Positions 18,357-26,744 of a stretch of 59,061 nt of DNA are shown here, piece by piece. Location: positions 1 through 59,061 of the forward strand of contig JBCCCC010000005.1 in the NCBI GenBank assembly GCA_039033695.1, read 5' to 3'. Under the pieces are notes generated by a model that did not search any database, had not been told where the DNA came from, and saw nothing but the letters and a program-made list of their open reading frames with translations. The DNA is from CALBPI01 sp039033695. Its GTDB lineage: Bacteria > Pseudomonadota > Gammaproteobacteria > Steroidobacterales > Woeseiaceae. How positions within the stretch are numbered: the first letter of the stretch is position 1; each line of letters starts with the position of its first letter. A program made the translations under genes and the position numbers.

Positions 18357-19097
18357 TCATTGTGGCGCGGTCCGCGGTGGACGCATGCGGCGTGCCAGAT
18401 ATAGGAACGGCGTGTCAATCAGTGCGATAGCGAGCTTGAAGACATACTTGGCGGCACCGAGTTTGAGTGCTGTCGCCAAATCGACAACGCCCCACCAAAC
18501 GATCAGCGAGTAGATCGCCGTATCGACCATTTGCGAGGTGAGGGTTGACACGTTGTTCCTGAGCCAAAGCGATCTGCCGCGCGTCAATTGGCGGACTTTG
18601 TGGAACACCCACACATCGAGGCGCTGGCTGATCAAATAGGCGAGCAGTGATCCCGCCACGAACCGCGGTGAAAAGTTGATGATGGTGTTAAACGCACCGT
18701 GCACGCTCGCAGCGAATGCGGCAGTATCAGGGTTGCTGCTCGGTTGAAATAGCACTCCGATTGATAACATGGTGACCACGATCACGCTGACGACGAACCC
18801 GAGCATCACGGCCTGGTTGGCCTTGTCCCTTCCATGGTTCTCACTCAGGATATCGGTGGCGAAGAAAATGGCCGAATAAAAGATGACGCCGAGGCTGGTT
18901 TCCAGGCCAAAGACTTCAGTGAGTTTGGGCCCTTGCAAGTTGGCAAGAACAATAGCGGTCGCTATCGCCACTTGCAGCCCGGCGACGCCAAACCAGCGGT
19001 ATAGCAGCAGTGTAAAACCAAGGTCCAGCAACAACGTTGTCAGCCACAGGACCTCCTGATGGCTTACAAAAAAACTCGACAGCGACTGACTGAACAC
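18357..19097 (-). CDS. Queuosine precursor transporter, VUT family (YhhQ-like)
   Basis: The 246-residue protein is an inner-membrane protein with about six helices and the family signatures LANLQGPKLTEVFG, ATDILSENHG and SPRFVAGSLLAYLISQ. Members import 7-cyano-7-deazaguanine or related bases used to make queuosine in tRNA. The start is taken as GTG 19097 because GGAG lies six bases ahead; a TTG at 19130 in the same frame is possible but lacks such a site. It converges on glnS with only four bases between the stops. Confidence 0.88.
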   Translation of the reverse strand: MFSQSLSSFFVSHQEVLWLTTLLLDLGFTLLLYRWFGVAGLQVAIATAIVLANLQGPKLTEVFGLETSLGVIFYSAIFFATDILSENHGRDKANQAVMLGFVVSVIVVTMLSIGVLFQPSSNPDTAAFAASVHGAFNTIINFSPRFVAGSLLAYLISQRLDVWVFHKVRQLTRGRSLWLRNNVSTLTSQMVDTAIYSLIVWWGVVDLATALKLGAAKYVFKLAIALIDTPFLYLARRMRPPRTAPQ

Positions 19098-19180
19098 CTG
19101 TGTCTCCGTTAGCGGGGTTGAATTCGGCAAGGGCGGGCACGGTGTTGGTGTATTGCCCGAATTTTGGCGAGTATAAACGA

Positions 19181-19209
19181 CGACAGCCGGCAGGGAATGC
19201 CGGCTGTCG
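19181..19209 (-). terminator. Strong hairpin downstream of the acyl-CoA dehydrogenase pair
   Basis: Perfect 12-base arms CGACAGCCGGCA (19181-19192) and TGCCGGCTGTCG (19198-19209) enclose a five-base loop. It starts 26 bases after the stop of the acyl-CoA dehydrogenase gene on the minus strand. The following minus-strand bases are only modestly T-rich (TCGTTTATA). Confidence 0.7.
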
Positions 19210-19234
19210 CAGTTTTATTACACGGACAAGGTGC

Positions 19235-20365
19235 TTAGCCCAGTGGATAGTGCTCCAAGTGGAAATCCGCATTGCCAAACAACGTGTCGATCATGGTGAG
19301 TCGCTTGAAGTAATGGGCGACATCAAGCTCCCACGTCACGCCCATACCGCCATGCAATTGGACGGCCTCTTCGCCGAGTTTGCGCCCTTCGGTGCCAACC
19401 TGGATTTTCAGTGCGCGTACCGCGGCATCGGCTGCGACCACGTCTTCCTGGTCTTGCATCATGACCGCATGCAGCAATAGTGAGCGGGTCTGTTCATAGA
19501 TCACAAACATGTCGACCATGCGGTGCTGCAACGCCTGGAAGCTGGCGATCGGTGCGCCGAACTGAACGCGTGACTTGGTGTATTCCAGTGTCTTGTAATT
19601 CAGCGTCTGCATGATGCCAACCGCTTCAGCGCAGATCGCGATGATCGCCTCATTGATCACTGCGTGCAGAGTGGCAAGTCCGTCTCCCGCATCGCCGAGC
19701 AGCTGATCCGCACTCACCCGAACACTGTCAAAGGTGATTTCGGCAGCCTGACGCGCGTCAACGGTCGGATAGCCTTTTCGGGAGATGCCGTCGCTGTCTG
19801 CAGCCAGTACAAAAAGGCTAATGCCATCTTCATCCTTGCGATCGCCACTGCTACGGGCACTAACGACCAGTGTGTCTGCACTGGCACCGTTAAGCACGAC
19901 CGTCTTCGCACCGTTTAGCACATAGCCGTCACCATCTTTGCTGGCCGTCAGCTTCACGTCATGCAAGTCAAAGCGGCTTTGCGGCTCCACGAACGCTAGT
20001 GCAGCCAGCTTACTGCCTTCAATGATCTCGCCGAGCCACGTTTGTTTTTGTGCGTCACTGGCGAGTCGCTTCAACACGCCGCCAGCCATGACAATGCAGG
20101 GCAGATAGGGCTCAATAACCAGGCCCTTGCCGAACTGCTCCATCATCAGCATCAGTTCCGTAGCGCCGCCATCGAGGCCGCCGTCCGCTTCGGCAAACGG
20201 TACCGCCGTCCAGCCGAGTTCGGCAAACGACTGCCAGAGCTCGGTGCTAAAGCCTTGCGACGTTGCGGCATTCTTCTGCCGCATGTCGAAGTCGTAATCG
20301 TTTTGAATGAAACGAGACACGCTGTCCTGCAGCATCGTCTGATCTTCTGTAATCGAAAAATCCAT
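19235..20365 (-). CDS. Acyl-CoA dehydrogenase family protein (small partner)
   Basis: The 376-residue flavoprotein has the three-part fold of the family: helical N-terminal domain, central beta domain (DGYVLNGAKTVVLNG) and a helical C-terminal domain with SRVQFGAPIASFQALQHRM and EEAVQLHGGMGVTWE. It lies 18 bases downstream of a second acyl-CoA dehydrogenase. Such pairs, like PimC/PimD or the steroid FadE sets, often form heteromeric enzymes. It probably introduces a 2,3-double bond into an acyl-CoA and passes electrons through ETF to ETF-QO, encoded 24 kb away. The substrate is unknown. Confidence 0.92.
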   Translation of the reverse strand: MDFSITEDQTMLQDSVSRFIQNDYDFDMRQKNAATSQGFSTELWQSFAELGWTAVPFAEADGGLDGGATELMLMMEQFGKGLVIEPYLPCIVMAGGVLKRLASDAQKQTWLGEIIEGSKLAALAFVEPQSRFDLHDVKLTASKDGDGYVLNGAKTVVLNGASADTLVVSARSSGDRKDEDGISLFVLAADSDGISRKGYPTVDARQAAEITFDSVRVSADQLLGDAGDGLATLHAVINEAIIAICAEAVGIMQTLNYKTLEYTKSRVQFGAPIASFQALQHRMVDMFVIYEQTRSLLLHAVMMQDQEDVVAADAAVRALKIQVGTEGRKLGEEAVQLHGGMGVTWELDVAHYFKRLTMIDTLFGNADFHLEHYPLG

Positions 20366-20383
20366 TGTTCACTGCCTCAGGTG

Positions 20384-21586
20384 TCAAAGACCAAGCACGT
20401 GCTTGGCGATGATGTTTTTTTGAATTTCGTTGGAGCCACCGTAGATCGACGCCTTGCGATAATTGAAGTAGCGCAGCGCTGTGGTGGGCTCAGTCGAGTC
20501 GACCACAACGTCATCGTCAGTGGCGTCCAGCGAGAATTGATCCGGCACATAAGGCATTGCGTAGTAACCCGCTGCTTCCACATACAGCGTATCCAGCTGC
20601 TGTTGCATTTCCGTGCCCTTGATCTTGAGAATGGAACTCTCAGGCCCCGGCGCCTTGCCGGTCGCGACGGCTGCGAGCGTGCGCAAATCGGTAAATTCCA
20701 GCGCCTTTAGCGCGACCTCGGTCTCGACCAGTTTGGCGCGGAATGAGGCTTGCGCAATCAGCGGGTCAGCACCGTGTATGGAACTGGCTGCCATTTCCTT
20801 CAACCTCGCCAGGCGGTACTTCGACCGTGCGACACCGGCAATATTGGTGCGCTCGTGTTGCAACAACACTTTGCCGTAAGTCCAACCCTTGCCTTCTTCA
20901 CCAACGAGGTTGTCGACGGGCACGCGGACGTTCTCGAAATGAACCTCGTTCACTTCGTGGCCGCCTTCGATCGTAATGATCGGACGCACCGTGATTCCCG
21001 GCGTGTTCATGTCGCACAGGATGAAGCTGATCCCTTCCTGACGACGAGCAACGTCAGCATTGGTTCGCGCAAGCACAAAGATCCAGTCAGCATGCTGGCC
21101 CAGTGTCGTCCACGTCTTGGTGCCATTGAGCACGTAGTGGTCGCCGTCGCGGTCCGCGCTGGTTTTCAGTGACGCAAGGTCGGAGCCGGCGCCAGGTTCC
21201 GAGTAGCCTTGGCACCACCATACGTTGCTGGCCAGAATATCTGGCAGAAAGCGCTGCTTCTGCTCTTCATTGCCGAACGTATAGATGACCGGGCCAACCA
21301 TATTGACACCGAATGGCACGGCATCCGGAGCGTTCGCCTCCGCCATCTCGGTGGCGAAGATGTACTTTTGAATCGGCGACCAACCGGTGCCGCCGTATTC
21401 GACCGGCCAGTTAACAGCCATGTAGCCCGCGTCATTGAGGATCTTCTGCCAATTGACGTGATCTTCTCGCGTCAGCCGAATGCCTTTGCTCAGTTTTTCG
21501 CGCAGCTCTTGCGGGTATTTCTCTTGGAAAAACGTGCGTATGTCGTCGCGAAACGCCAGCTCTTCGTCACTGAAACTCAAATCCAT
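20384..21586 (-). CDS. Acyl-CoA dehydrogenase family protein (large partner)
   Basis: The 400-residue flavoprotein has family motifs GYSEPGAGSDLAS and GTKTWTTLGQHADW in the flavin/substrate region and ends in the conserved IYGGSNEIQKNI. It resembles the large subunit of pimeloyl-CoA dehydrogenase-type pairs. I start it at ATG 21586, which has GAGG about nine bases upstream and gives the conserved N-terminus MDLSFSDEELAFR; the frame is open another 90 codons upstream, but those lie in the promoter region. The downstream gene is its likely partner. Confidence 0.93.
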   Translation of the reverse strand: MDLSFSDEELAFRDDIRTFFQEKYPQELREKLSKGIRLTREDHVNWQKILNDAGYMAVNWPVEYGGTGWSPIQKYIFATEMAEANAPDAVPFGVNMVGPVIYTFGNEEQKQRFLPDILASNVWWCQGYSEPGAGSDLASLKTSADRDGDHYVLNGTKTWTTLGQHADWIFVLARTNADVARRQEGISFILCDMNTPGITVRPIITIEGGHEVNEVHFENVRVPVDNLVGEEGKGWTYGKVLLQHERTNIAGVARSKYRLARLKEMAASSIHGADPLIAQASFRAKLVETEVALKALEFTDLRTLAAVATGKAPGPESSILKIKGTEMQQQLDTLYVEAAGYYAMPYVPDQFSLDATDDDVVVDSTEPTTALRYFNYRKASIYGGSNEIQKNIIAKHVLGL

Positions 21587-21707
21587 GGGGGTGATCCTCG
21601 CTATCATCAGGTGCAGCTGTGCTGTCTCGTCCAATACGCGTACAGCCGCAGGGAAAGATACGTCGAGGCGGTCCAACCGGCACGCCCCCGTACCTGTGAG
21701 TCGGAAG

Positions 21708-21736
21708 AGTATAGCCACGGATGCTGCATTGCACAA
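21708..21736 (-). promoter_or_regulatory. Probable promoter of the acyl-CoA dehydrogenase pair
   Basis: Read on the minus strand: TTGTGC (21736-21731), a 17-base spacer, then TATACT (21713-21708). Transcription would start about 115 bases before the ATG at 21586. Confidence 0.5.
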
Positions 21737-21774
21737 CTTGGACAAAACTGACGCGTTCCAGGCGGCTAAACGGT

Positions 21775-21780
21775 TATAAT
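21775..21780 (+). promoter_or_regulatory. Probable -10 box for the moa operon
   Basis: A perfect TATAAT lies 34 bases upstream of ATG 21815. The -35 region is poor. The leader would be under 30 bases, too short for a Moco riboswitch. Confidence 0.5.
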
Positions 21781-21814
21781 CGCGGGATGTTTTGTTCAAT
21801 TGGCATTGGCTCGT

Positions 21815-22858
21815 ATGTCTGCATTTGGTAGCCCCCCCAGCGCTGGCCAGCCGCATGACGTGTTTGGCCGTGGCCTCAAGGACCTACGGATCTCGGTCAT
21901 GGATCGGTGTAATTTCCGGTGCCCATACTGCATGCCCGAGGCAGAATTCAACGAGGATTATCAGTTTCTGCGTCGCGCGCAGCGTCTTACCCATGGCGAG
22001 ATTGTGCGCGTTGCACGCATTGCTGTCAGTCTCGGCGTAAACAAGCTGCGTCTGACGGGTGGCGAGCCCCTGCTGGACAAGAAGTTGCCAGCGTTGGTGT
22101 CTGAGCTGTCGCAGATTGACAAGGTCGATGACCTGGCGATGACGACAAATGGCATGCTGCTGGCGCCGCTCGCGCAGACCCTGAAGGACGCCGGACTCCA
22201 TCGGCTCACGCTGAGCCTCGATAGCATTGACGCCGATATCTTTGCGCAAATGAGCGGCGGCCGCGGCGATCTTGCGCGCGTGCTTGAAGGTATTGCGGCC
22301 GCAGAGCGGGCTGGGTTTGAGTCGATCAAGATCAATGCGGTGGTGCAACGTGGCGTCAACGATGAGGCTGTACTTGATCTGCTTGCGCATTTTCGCGGTA
22401 CACCACACGTTGTGCGAATGATCGAGTACATGGATGTCGGCAACCGCAACGGTTGGCAACGCGATCAGGTGGTCACATCCGCTGAGTTGCTCGCCAGAAT
22501 TCAGGCCCGCTGGCCCGTGTCGCCATTGCAGGAGAATTACCGCGGGGAAGTTGCAAAGCGGTATCGCTACGACGATGGCGGCGGTGAGATAGGCTTCATC
22601 TCATCGGTCAGCGCGCCGTTTTGCGGTAGCTGCCATCGAGCACGGCTGGCCGCTGACGGTACGTTGTATAGCTGCTTGTTCGCGACCCAAGGCACGCGGC
22701 TGCTCGAGCCCATTCGACGTGGTGGTGGTGATGAGGAATTGCGCGCCATGATGTACCGCGTCTGGACTCGGCGGATGGATAAGTACAGCGAAGAGCGCGC
22801 GCAAAAGACCGACACCTTGCGCGAGCACAAGGTCGAAATGTATCGGGTTGGAGGATGA
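21815..22858 (+). CDS. moaA: GTP 3',8-cyclase MoaA
   Basis: The 347-residue radical-SAM enzyme catalyses the first step of molybdenum cofactor synthesis, converting GTP to 3',8-cyclo-7,8-dihydro-GTP. C32, C36 and C39 (CNFRCPYC) bind the SAM [4Fe-4S] cluster. The second cluster is bound by the C-terminal cysteines of FCGSCHRARLAADGTLYSC. It ends in the Gly-Gly pair needed for activity. ATG 21815 is preferred over a TTG at 21800, though neither has a clear Shine-Dalgarno sequence. It is first in a tight operon with moaC, mobA, moaD and moaE. Confidence 0.96.
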   Translation: MSAFGSPPSAGQPHDVFGRGLKDLRISVMDRCNFRCPYCMPEAEFNEDYQFLRRAQRLTHGEIVRVARIAVSLGVNKLRLTGGEPLLDKKLPALVSELSQIDKVDDLAMTTNGMLLAPLAQTLKDAGLHRLTLSLDSIDADIFAQMSGGRGDLARVLEGIAAAERAGFESIKINAVVQRGVNDEAVLDLLAHFRGTPHVVRMIEYMDVGNRNGWQRDQVVTSAELLARIQARWPVSPLQENYRGEVAKRYRYDDGGGEIGFISSVSAPFCGSCHRARLAADGTLYSCLFATQGTRLLEPIRRGGGDEELRAMMYRVWTRRMDKYSEERAQKTDTLREHKVEMYRVGG

Positions 22859-22859
22859 C

Positions 22860-23354
22860 ATGAGTAACGATGCATCAGCCACGCTCTCGCATGTCGACGA
22901 CCATGGTCGGCCGACCATGGTCGACGTGAGCGACAAGAGCGTCACGCAACGTGAAGCGACGGCCGAAGCACGTGTCGTTCTGCCACCGAAGGTGCTCGAT
23001 GCACTGTCGGCGAATGGGGATGAAATCCAGTCAAAGAAAGGGCCGGTGCTCGCGACCGCAATCATTGCCGGCGTGATGGCGGCGAAGCGCACGCACGAGC
23101 TCATTCCGTTCTGTCACCCGCTGGGACTGACAGGATGCGACATAGATATTCAAGTTGTTGATGGCGAGGCAGTCGTGCGCTGCACGTGTCGCGTCGCACA
23201 CCGCACGGGTGTCGAGATGGAAGCGCTCACCGGCGCAAGCATTGCCGCATTGACGATTTACGATATGTGTAAAGCACTTTCGCATGACATTCGCATCATC
23301 AACACGCAGTTGGTCGCCAAGACAGGCGGTAAGGCGGATTTCAATCGTGACTGA
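22860..23354 (+). CDS. moaC: Cyclic pyranopterin monophosphate synthase MoaC
   Basis: The 164-residue enzyme converts MoaA's product into cyclic pyranopterin monophosphate. Family motifs are KKGPVLATAIIAGVMAAK, PFCHPLGLTGCDIDI, GVEMEALTGASIAALTIYDM and the terminal GKADF. GGAGG lies just before ATG 22860, within the end of moaA; the two genes are separated by a single base. The N-terminal THVDxxGRPxMVDVS-like segment is complete, so the start is secure. Confidence 0.97.
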   Translation: MSNDASATLSHVDDHGRPTMVDVSDKSVTQREATAEARVVLPPKVLDALSANGDEIQSKKGPVLATAIIAGVMAAKRTHELIPFCHPLGLTGCDIDIQVVDGEAVVRCTCRVAHRTGVEMEALTGASIAALTIYDMCKALSHDIRIINTQLVAKTGGKADFNRD

Positions 23355-23964
23355 GCAGTATCCCACGCAAGCGCTCATTCTTGCGGGCGGCGTCAGCTCG
23401 CGTATGGGCCAGGATAAGGCGGCGTTGCCAGATGAGCACGGTCGACCGCTGCTTGCGCGTACCGCGATGCTTGCTACTCAGATCAGCGAACGCGTCATGG
23501 TGTCGGTGGCGGATGACAACTCCGCTGACGAACTGCGGCGTCACTGGCCATTGATTGCCGATGACCCGCGCGGCAAAGGTCCCCTGGCGGGAATACTGGC
23601 AGCACTGCGAAGCGCAGCGGATACGCAATGGCTGGTGCTTGCGTGCGACTTGCCGATGCTCGACATCGTTACGCTCGAACAGCTGTTAGCCATTGCGGCG
23701 CAGCATGCTGATGCACCAGCTGTCGCAATGCGTAGTGAACACGATCAGCTACCCGAACCCATGTGCGCAATTTGGCGGCCAGCGATGCAGCCGCGAATTC
23801 TCGACGCATTTGCCGCACAACGCTACTGTGCGCGCAAGTGTTTGATCATGGCGAACGCTATCTTGGTCGACCCCGTCACACCGGGTGCGCTGGAAAACAT
23901 GAATACGCCGCAGGATCGTGAGCGGCTGCTCGGCGGCGCACAACCACAAAGGGCCAGTTTATGA
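23347..23964 (+). CDS. mobA: Molybdenum cofactor guanylyltransferase MobA
   Basis: The 205-residue nucleotidyltransferase adds GMP to Mo-molybdopterin to make the bis-MGD cofactor used by DMSO-reductase-family enzymes. It shows LILAGGVSSRMGQDKAAL near the N-terminus, DDPRGKGPLAGILAAL and the CDLPML metal-binding motif. The start is GTG 23347, giving an eight-base overlap with moaC and a correct N-terminus; upstream in-frame starts fall inside moaC. It overlaps moaD by four bases. Its presence implies at least one MGD enzyme elsewhere in the genome. Confidence 0.92.
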   Translation: MTEQYPTQALILAGGVSSRMGQDKAALPDEHGRPLLARTAMLATQISERVMVSVADDNSADELRRHWPLIADDPRGKGPLAGILAALRSAADTQWLVLACDLPMLDIVTLEQLLAIAAQHADAPAVAMRSEHDQLPEPMCAIWRPAMQPRILDAFAAQRYCARKCLIMANAILVDPVTPGALENMNTPQDRERLLGGAQPQRASL

Positions 23965-24203
23965 CCCGGTTGACGGTGCGTTACTTTGCGTTGTTCCGTG
24001 AGCGCGCCGGCATTGACCAGGAGCAGCTCACGACAGAGGCGACCACGGCACTTGAGTTGTTTCATTCACTGGCGCATCGCCATCAGACAGACGACCCGCG
24101 CGGTCATTGTAAGGTCGCCATTAATGACGTGATGGCCGATTGGGATAGCCCACTACACGACAATGACATTGTTCTGTTGTTTCCGCCGGTAGCCGGAGGT
24201 TGA
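23961..24203 (+). CDS. moaD: Molybdopterin synthase sulfur carrier subunit MoaD
   Basis: The 80-residue ubiquitin-fold protein ends in the diagnostic Gly-Gly (FPPVAGG). Its C-terminus becomes a thiocarboxylate after MoeB activation and supplies sulfur to MoaE. ATG overlaps the mobA stop (ATGA), and AAGGG lies seven bases ahead. MoeB is not encoded in this window. Length and ending match the family. Confidence 0.95.
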   Translation: MTRLTVRYFALFRERAGIDQEQLTTEATTALELFHSLAHRHQTDDPRGHCKVAINDVMADWDSPLHDNDIVLLFPPVAGG

Positions 24204-24209
24204 GCGACG

Positions 24210-24668
24210 ATGCGCCGAATCGATATCTTTGAGCAGGCGATTGACCCTGATGCGCTGCGACGCGGATTGTTCAACGAGGCCGCCGGTGCGCTGGTCACGT
24301 TTGAAGGCTGGATCCGCAATCACAATGAGGGCCGGGAGGTCAGGGCCTTGGACTATGAGGTCTACACGCCATTAGCGCTGTCAGAAGGGCAGCGCATTCT
24401 CGACGCGGTTGCCAACGATATCCCGATCCTTGCGGCGCATGCCGTGCATCGTAGCGGGTCGTTGCAACTGGGCGGTTGCGCGGTCTGGGTTGGTGTCGTC
24501 TCGGCGCACCGCGATGAAGCTTTTCGCGCTTGTAGAGCCATCATCGACCAAATCAAACTCGACCTGCCGATCTGGAAAAAGGAATACTACGTCGAAGGTG
24601 ACTCAGGCTGGGTGAATTGTGAGCGCTGTGCGAGCCATGGCAGTCACCCAGGTCACGCGCACACCTGA
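24210..24668 (+). CDS. moaE: Molybdopterin synthase catalytic subunit MoaE
   Basis: The 152-residue protein forms the heterotetramer with MoaD that inserts two sulfurs into cyclic pyranopterin. It has GALVTFEGWIRNHNEGR near the N-terminus, AHRDEAFRACRAIID and the active-site lysine run LPIWKKEYY. GGAGG precedes ATG 24210 by about ten bases. Its stop abuts the stop of the convergent MocA-like gene. The tail GSHPGHAHT is His-rich, which is mildly unusual. Confidence 0.96.
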   Translation: MRRIDIFEQAIDPDALRRGLFNEAAGALVTFEGWIRNHNEGREVRALDYEVYTPLALSEGQRILDAVANDIPILAAHAVHRSGSLQLGGCAVWVGVVSAHRDEAFRACRAIIDQIKLDLPIWKKEYYVEGDSGWVNCERCASHGSHPGHAHT

Positions 24669-25268
24669 TCACGTGTAGTTTGCGTCGAGCTTTGCCAAGT
24701 CCGCTTTCGTATCCACATCGAAAGCCGCCGCGGGCATGTCAATTAATCGCGTTTGGTCGTCCTCGTTGATCAATCGCTTTCCGCCGCGGTCGCCTTGCAG
24801 CTCGCGCAGTGCTGTGAACAGGCGCGCGGGGAAGATGACGGGAGGCCCAATGTTGCCAGCGAAGCGCGCGGCTACTACGGCATCGGGTGCACTCTGCCAT
24901 GCGCTGATGAGATCGCCAAGGGCCGAGACGGTCACCAAAGGCTGATCCACATGCCAGATCAGGACAGCCCGGCATTGCGTGGGGAGTGCGCGGACTCCCG
25001 CGCGAATGCTGCTGGCTTGTCCTGACTGCCAATCAGCATTCAGGACAAAGGCGCACGCATTAATGGTCAACTCGTCGAGCATCGCCTGCGCGTTGGCGCC
25101 GATAACGCAAATGCTGCGGCTGCCGGTGACGGCACGTGCAGTCTTTAACGCGCGTCCCAGCAGCGTCTGCCCATCGTATTCGGCGAGCTGTTTGGCGGAT
25201 CCGAAACGGCTGCCAGCGCCAGCGCCAAGCAGCAGTGTGAACAAGCCATCGGGTGTTCGTGTCTCCAT
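24669..25268 (-). CDS. MocA-like molybdenum cofactor nucleotidyltransferase
   Basis: The 199-residue protein has the MobA/MocA nucleotidyltransferase fold with LLLGAGAGSRFGSAKQLAEY at the N-terminus, HVDQPLV as metal-binding motif and GPPVIFPARLF typical of the MocA/YgfJ group. That group attaches CMP (or a related nucleotide) to Mo-molybdopterin for xanthine-dehydrogenase-family enzymes and commonly accompanies XdhC. The canonical LAAGxSxRxG start reads LGAGAGSRFG. It faces moaE tail to tail. With the XdhC-like gene it suggests an XDH/CODH-type enzyme elsewhere. Confidence 0.85.
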   Translation of the reverse strand: METRTPDGLFTLLLGAGAGSRFGSAKQLAEYDGQTLLGRALKTARAVTGSRSICVIGANAQAMLDELTINACAFVLNADWQSGQASSIRAGVRALPTQCRAVLIWHVDQPLVTVSALGDLISAWQSAPDAVVAARFAGNIGPPVIFPARLFTALRELQGDRGGKRLINEDDQTRLIDMPAAAFDVDTKADLAKLDANYT

Positions 25269-25358
25269 GCGCGTATATTACCTTGATGCGGACATCGCGC
25301 ATGTTTCCCGAGTAGAATGTCCAGCGGTCAGCGCGAATCAGCAATAAGGGTAACGATA

Positions 25359-25820
25359 GTGGTGGTAATTGGCAGCGTCGCGGATGCGGCAGCGCTCGTA
25401 GGTGAAGAAATCGGTGTCTCGCGCTGGCATGAGGTCACGCAGGCGCAGATCGACCAATTCGCTGAAGCGACGGGTGACAAACAGTGGATTCACGTTGACG
25501 TCGAGCGTGCTCGTCGCGAGTTGCCAGGCGGCAAGACAATCGCGCATGGTTACCTGACGCTGTCATTGATTCCCAAGCTGACCGGTGAGCTGGTTCAGTT
25601 CGAGGGGCTGCAACGCACGATCAACTTTGGTTGCAATAAGGTGCGCTTCAGCTCGATGGTGCAAAGTGGGGACCACGTGCGTATCAGAACGTCGGTGACC
25701 AGTGCCAGACAACGTGCTGGTGCGCTGTACCTCGTGAGTCAGCACCAGATCGAAGTGCAGGGACAGCGAAAGCCTGCGTGTACGACCGACACAATCGGGC
25801 TGTACTTCCTCGCGGACTGA
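25359..25820 (+). CDS. MaoC-like (R)-hydratase
   Basis: The 153-residue single hot-dog-domain protein has the MaoC catalytic region: DQFAEATGDKQWIHVD with the Asp/His pair, and GGKTIAHGYLTLSLIPKL. Such enzymes hydrate enoyl-CoAs to (R)-3-hydroxyacyl-CoA or dehydrate the reverse way, linking beta-oxidation and other acyl pathways. I place the start at GTG 25359, with AAGGG about ten bases ahead; the frame extends to 25317, and GTG 25362 is equally possible. It stands alone between two minus-strand genes. Confidence 0.87.
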   Translation: MVVIGSVADAAALVGEEIGVSRWHEVTQAQIDQFAEATGDKQWIHVDVERARRELPGGKTIAHGYLTLSLIPKLTGELVQFEGLQRTINFGCNKVRFSSMVQSGDHVRIRTSVTSARQRAGALYLVSQHQIEVQGQRKPACTTDTIGLYFLAD

Positions 25821-25877
25821 ACGCCGCCAATCTCGCCAGGTCTTTGGTGTTTGACGGGATTTCTCGCGCCGGTCGAA

Positions 25878-26729
25878 CTAGTGCCCCGCGGCCTTCAATG
25901 CGCTCGCGACCGTACTGTGTAACGCGTCATTCATTGTCACCAGCAATGGGCCCTTGAGCTGACCGTGGAACTCATCGAAGTAACTGGCGACATCACCATT
26001 GGGTAGCGACATTTGCCCACCTGCTTGTGTCACCGTAAATGCTGTCGCACCGATATCCAGCAAGGCGCAGCCACCAAAGAGATAGCCATCCAGCTCGCCC
26101 GTGAACACGCTGTTCAGACAGCAGCGCGGATCGTCCGCCTGGTAACTCGCTGACACATCAAACACGTTAACACCGCGAGGTAGGTCGCCGCGCCATGTGT
26201 CATCCTGATACACCGCCAACGTCAAGCCGCTTGAGCGATTGATCAACGGCGAGCGTTTCAGGTCGTTTTCGCTGGCGTGAAACGCTGGCTCAAACCGCGA
26301 CGCGCCAAAGAACTGGCCGCGAGCTGGCATGTAGCTCAGCGTCGCGGTCAGGCGTCGATTGACCGTTAATGAGATAATGATATCGAAGCTGTCGGCGCCG
26401 TCGCGATACAGGCGCGTGCCGTTGATGGGGTCCAGTAGGACACTGACTTGGGCGTCGGCAGGGAAGTAGGCCGTGTTGAACGATGACTCGTGCTCCTCGC
26501 CAAAAAACCCCCAATCAGGCTGGGCGCCCAGTGTCACGGCTTCGAGGAAGTGTTGCACGCCGAGGTCGGCATCCGTCAGCACAGATGTCCACGCATCACC
26601 ATCTTTGGTCGGCCGCGCGCCAACCCTGCCTTGCAGGCCGAGCGCATAGCCGCCGGCGATGAGCAGTTGCGGCATGTACAGTTCGAAAAACGTATCTGTA
26701 CAGGCACGCGCAAAGTCGTCACTCGTCAC
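25878..26729 (-). CDS. Inositol-monophosphatase-like protein with altered metal site
   Basis: The 283-residue protein has the IMPase/FBPase fold: GEE at residues 77-79, the phosphatase motif DPINGT at 100-105, and a LLDIGATAFTVTQAGG C-terminal motif. In active enzymes the first motif reads DP(I/L)DGT; the second Asp, a metal ligand, is Asn103 here. The WD of the second motif is LD. Activity may be altered or lost. It begins with GTG 15 bases after the nitrilase stop and is probably its operon partner. It could be a CysQ- or SuhB-related phosphatase; I am not sure which. Confidence 0.78.
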   Translation of the reverse strand: MTSDDFARACTDTFFELYMPQLLIAGGYALGLQGRVGARPTKDGDAWTSVLTDADLGVQHFLEAVTLGAQPDWGFFGEEHESSFNTAYFPADAQVSVLLDPINGTRLYRDGADSFDIIISLTVNRRLTATLSYMPARGQFFGASRFEPAFHASENDLKRSPLINRSSGLTLAVYQDDTWRGDLPRGVNVFDVSASYQADDPRCCLNSVFTGELDGYLFGGCALLDIGATAFTVTQAGGQMSLPNGDVASYFDEFHGQLKGPLLVTMNDALHSTVASALKAAGH

Positions 26730-26744
26730 GTTGACGAGCCTGGC

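Noticed and set aside
21587..21814. Moco riboswitch upstream of moaA
   Set aside because: The -10 box lies 34 bases before the ATG, so the predicted leader is too short for this riboswitch.
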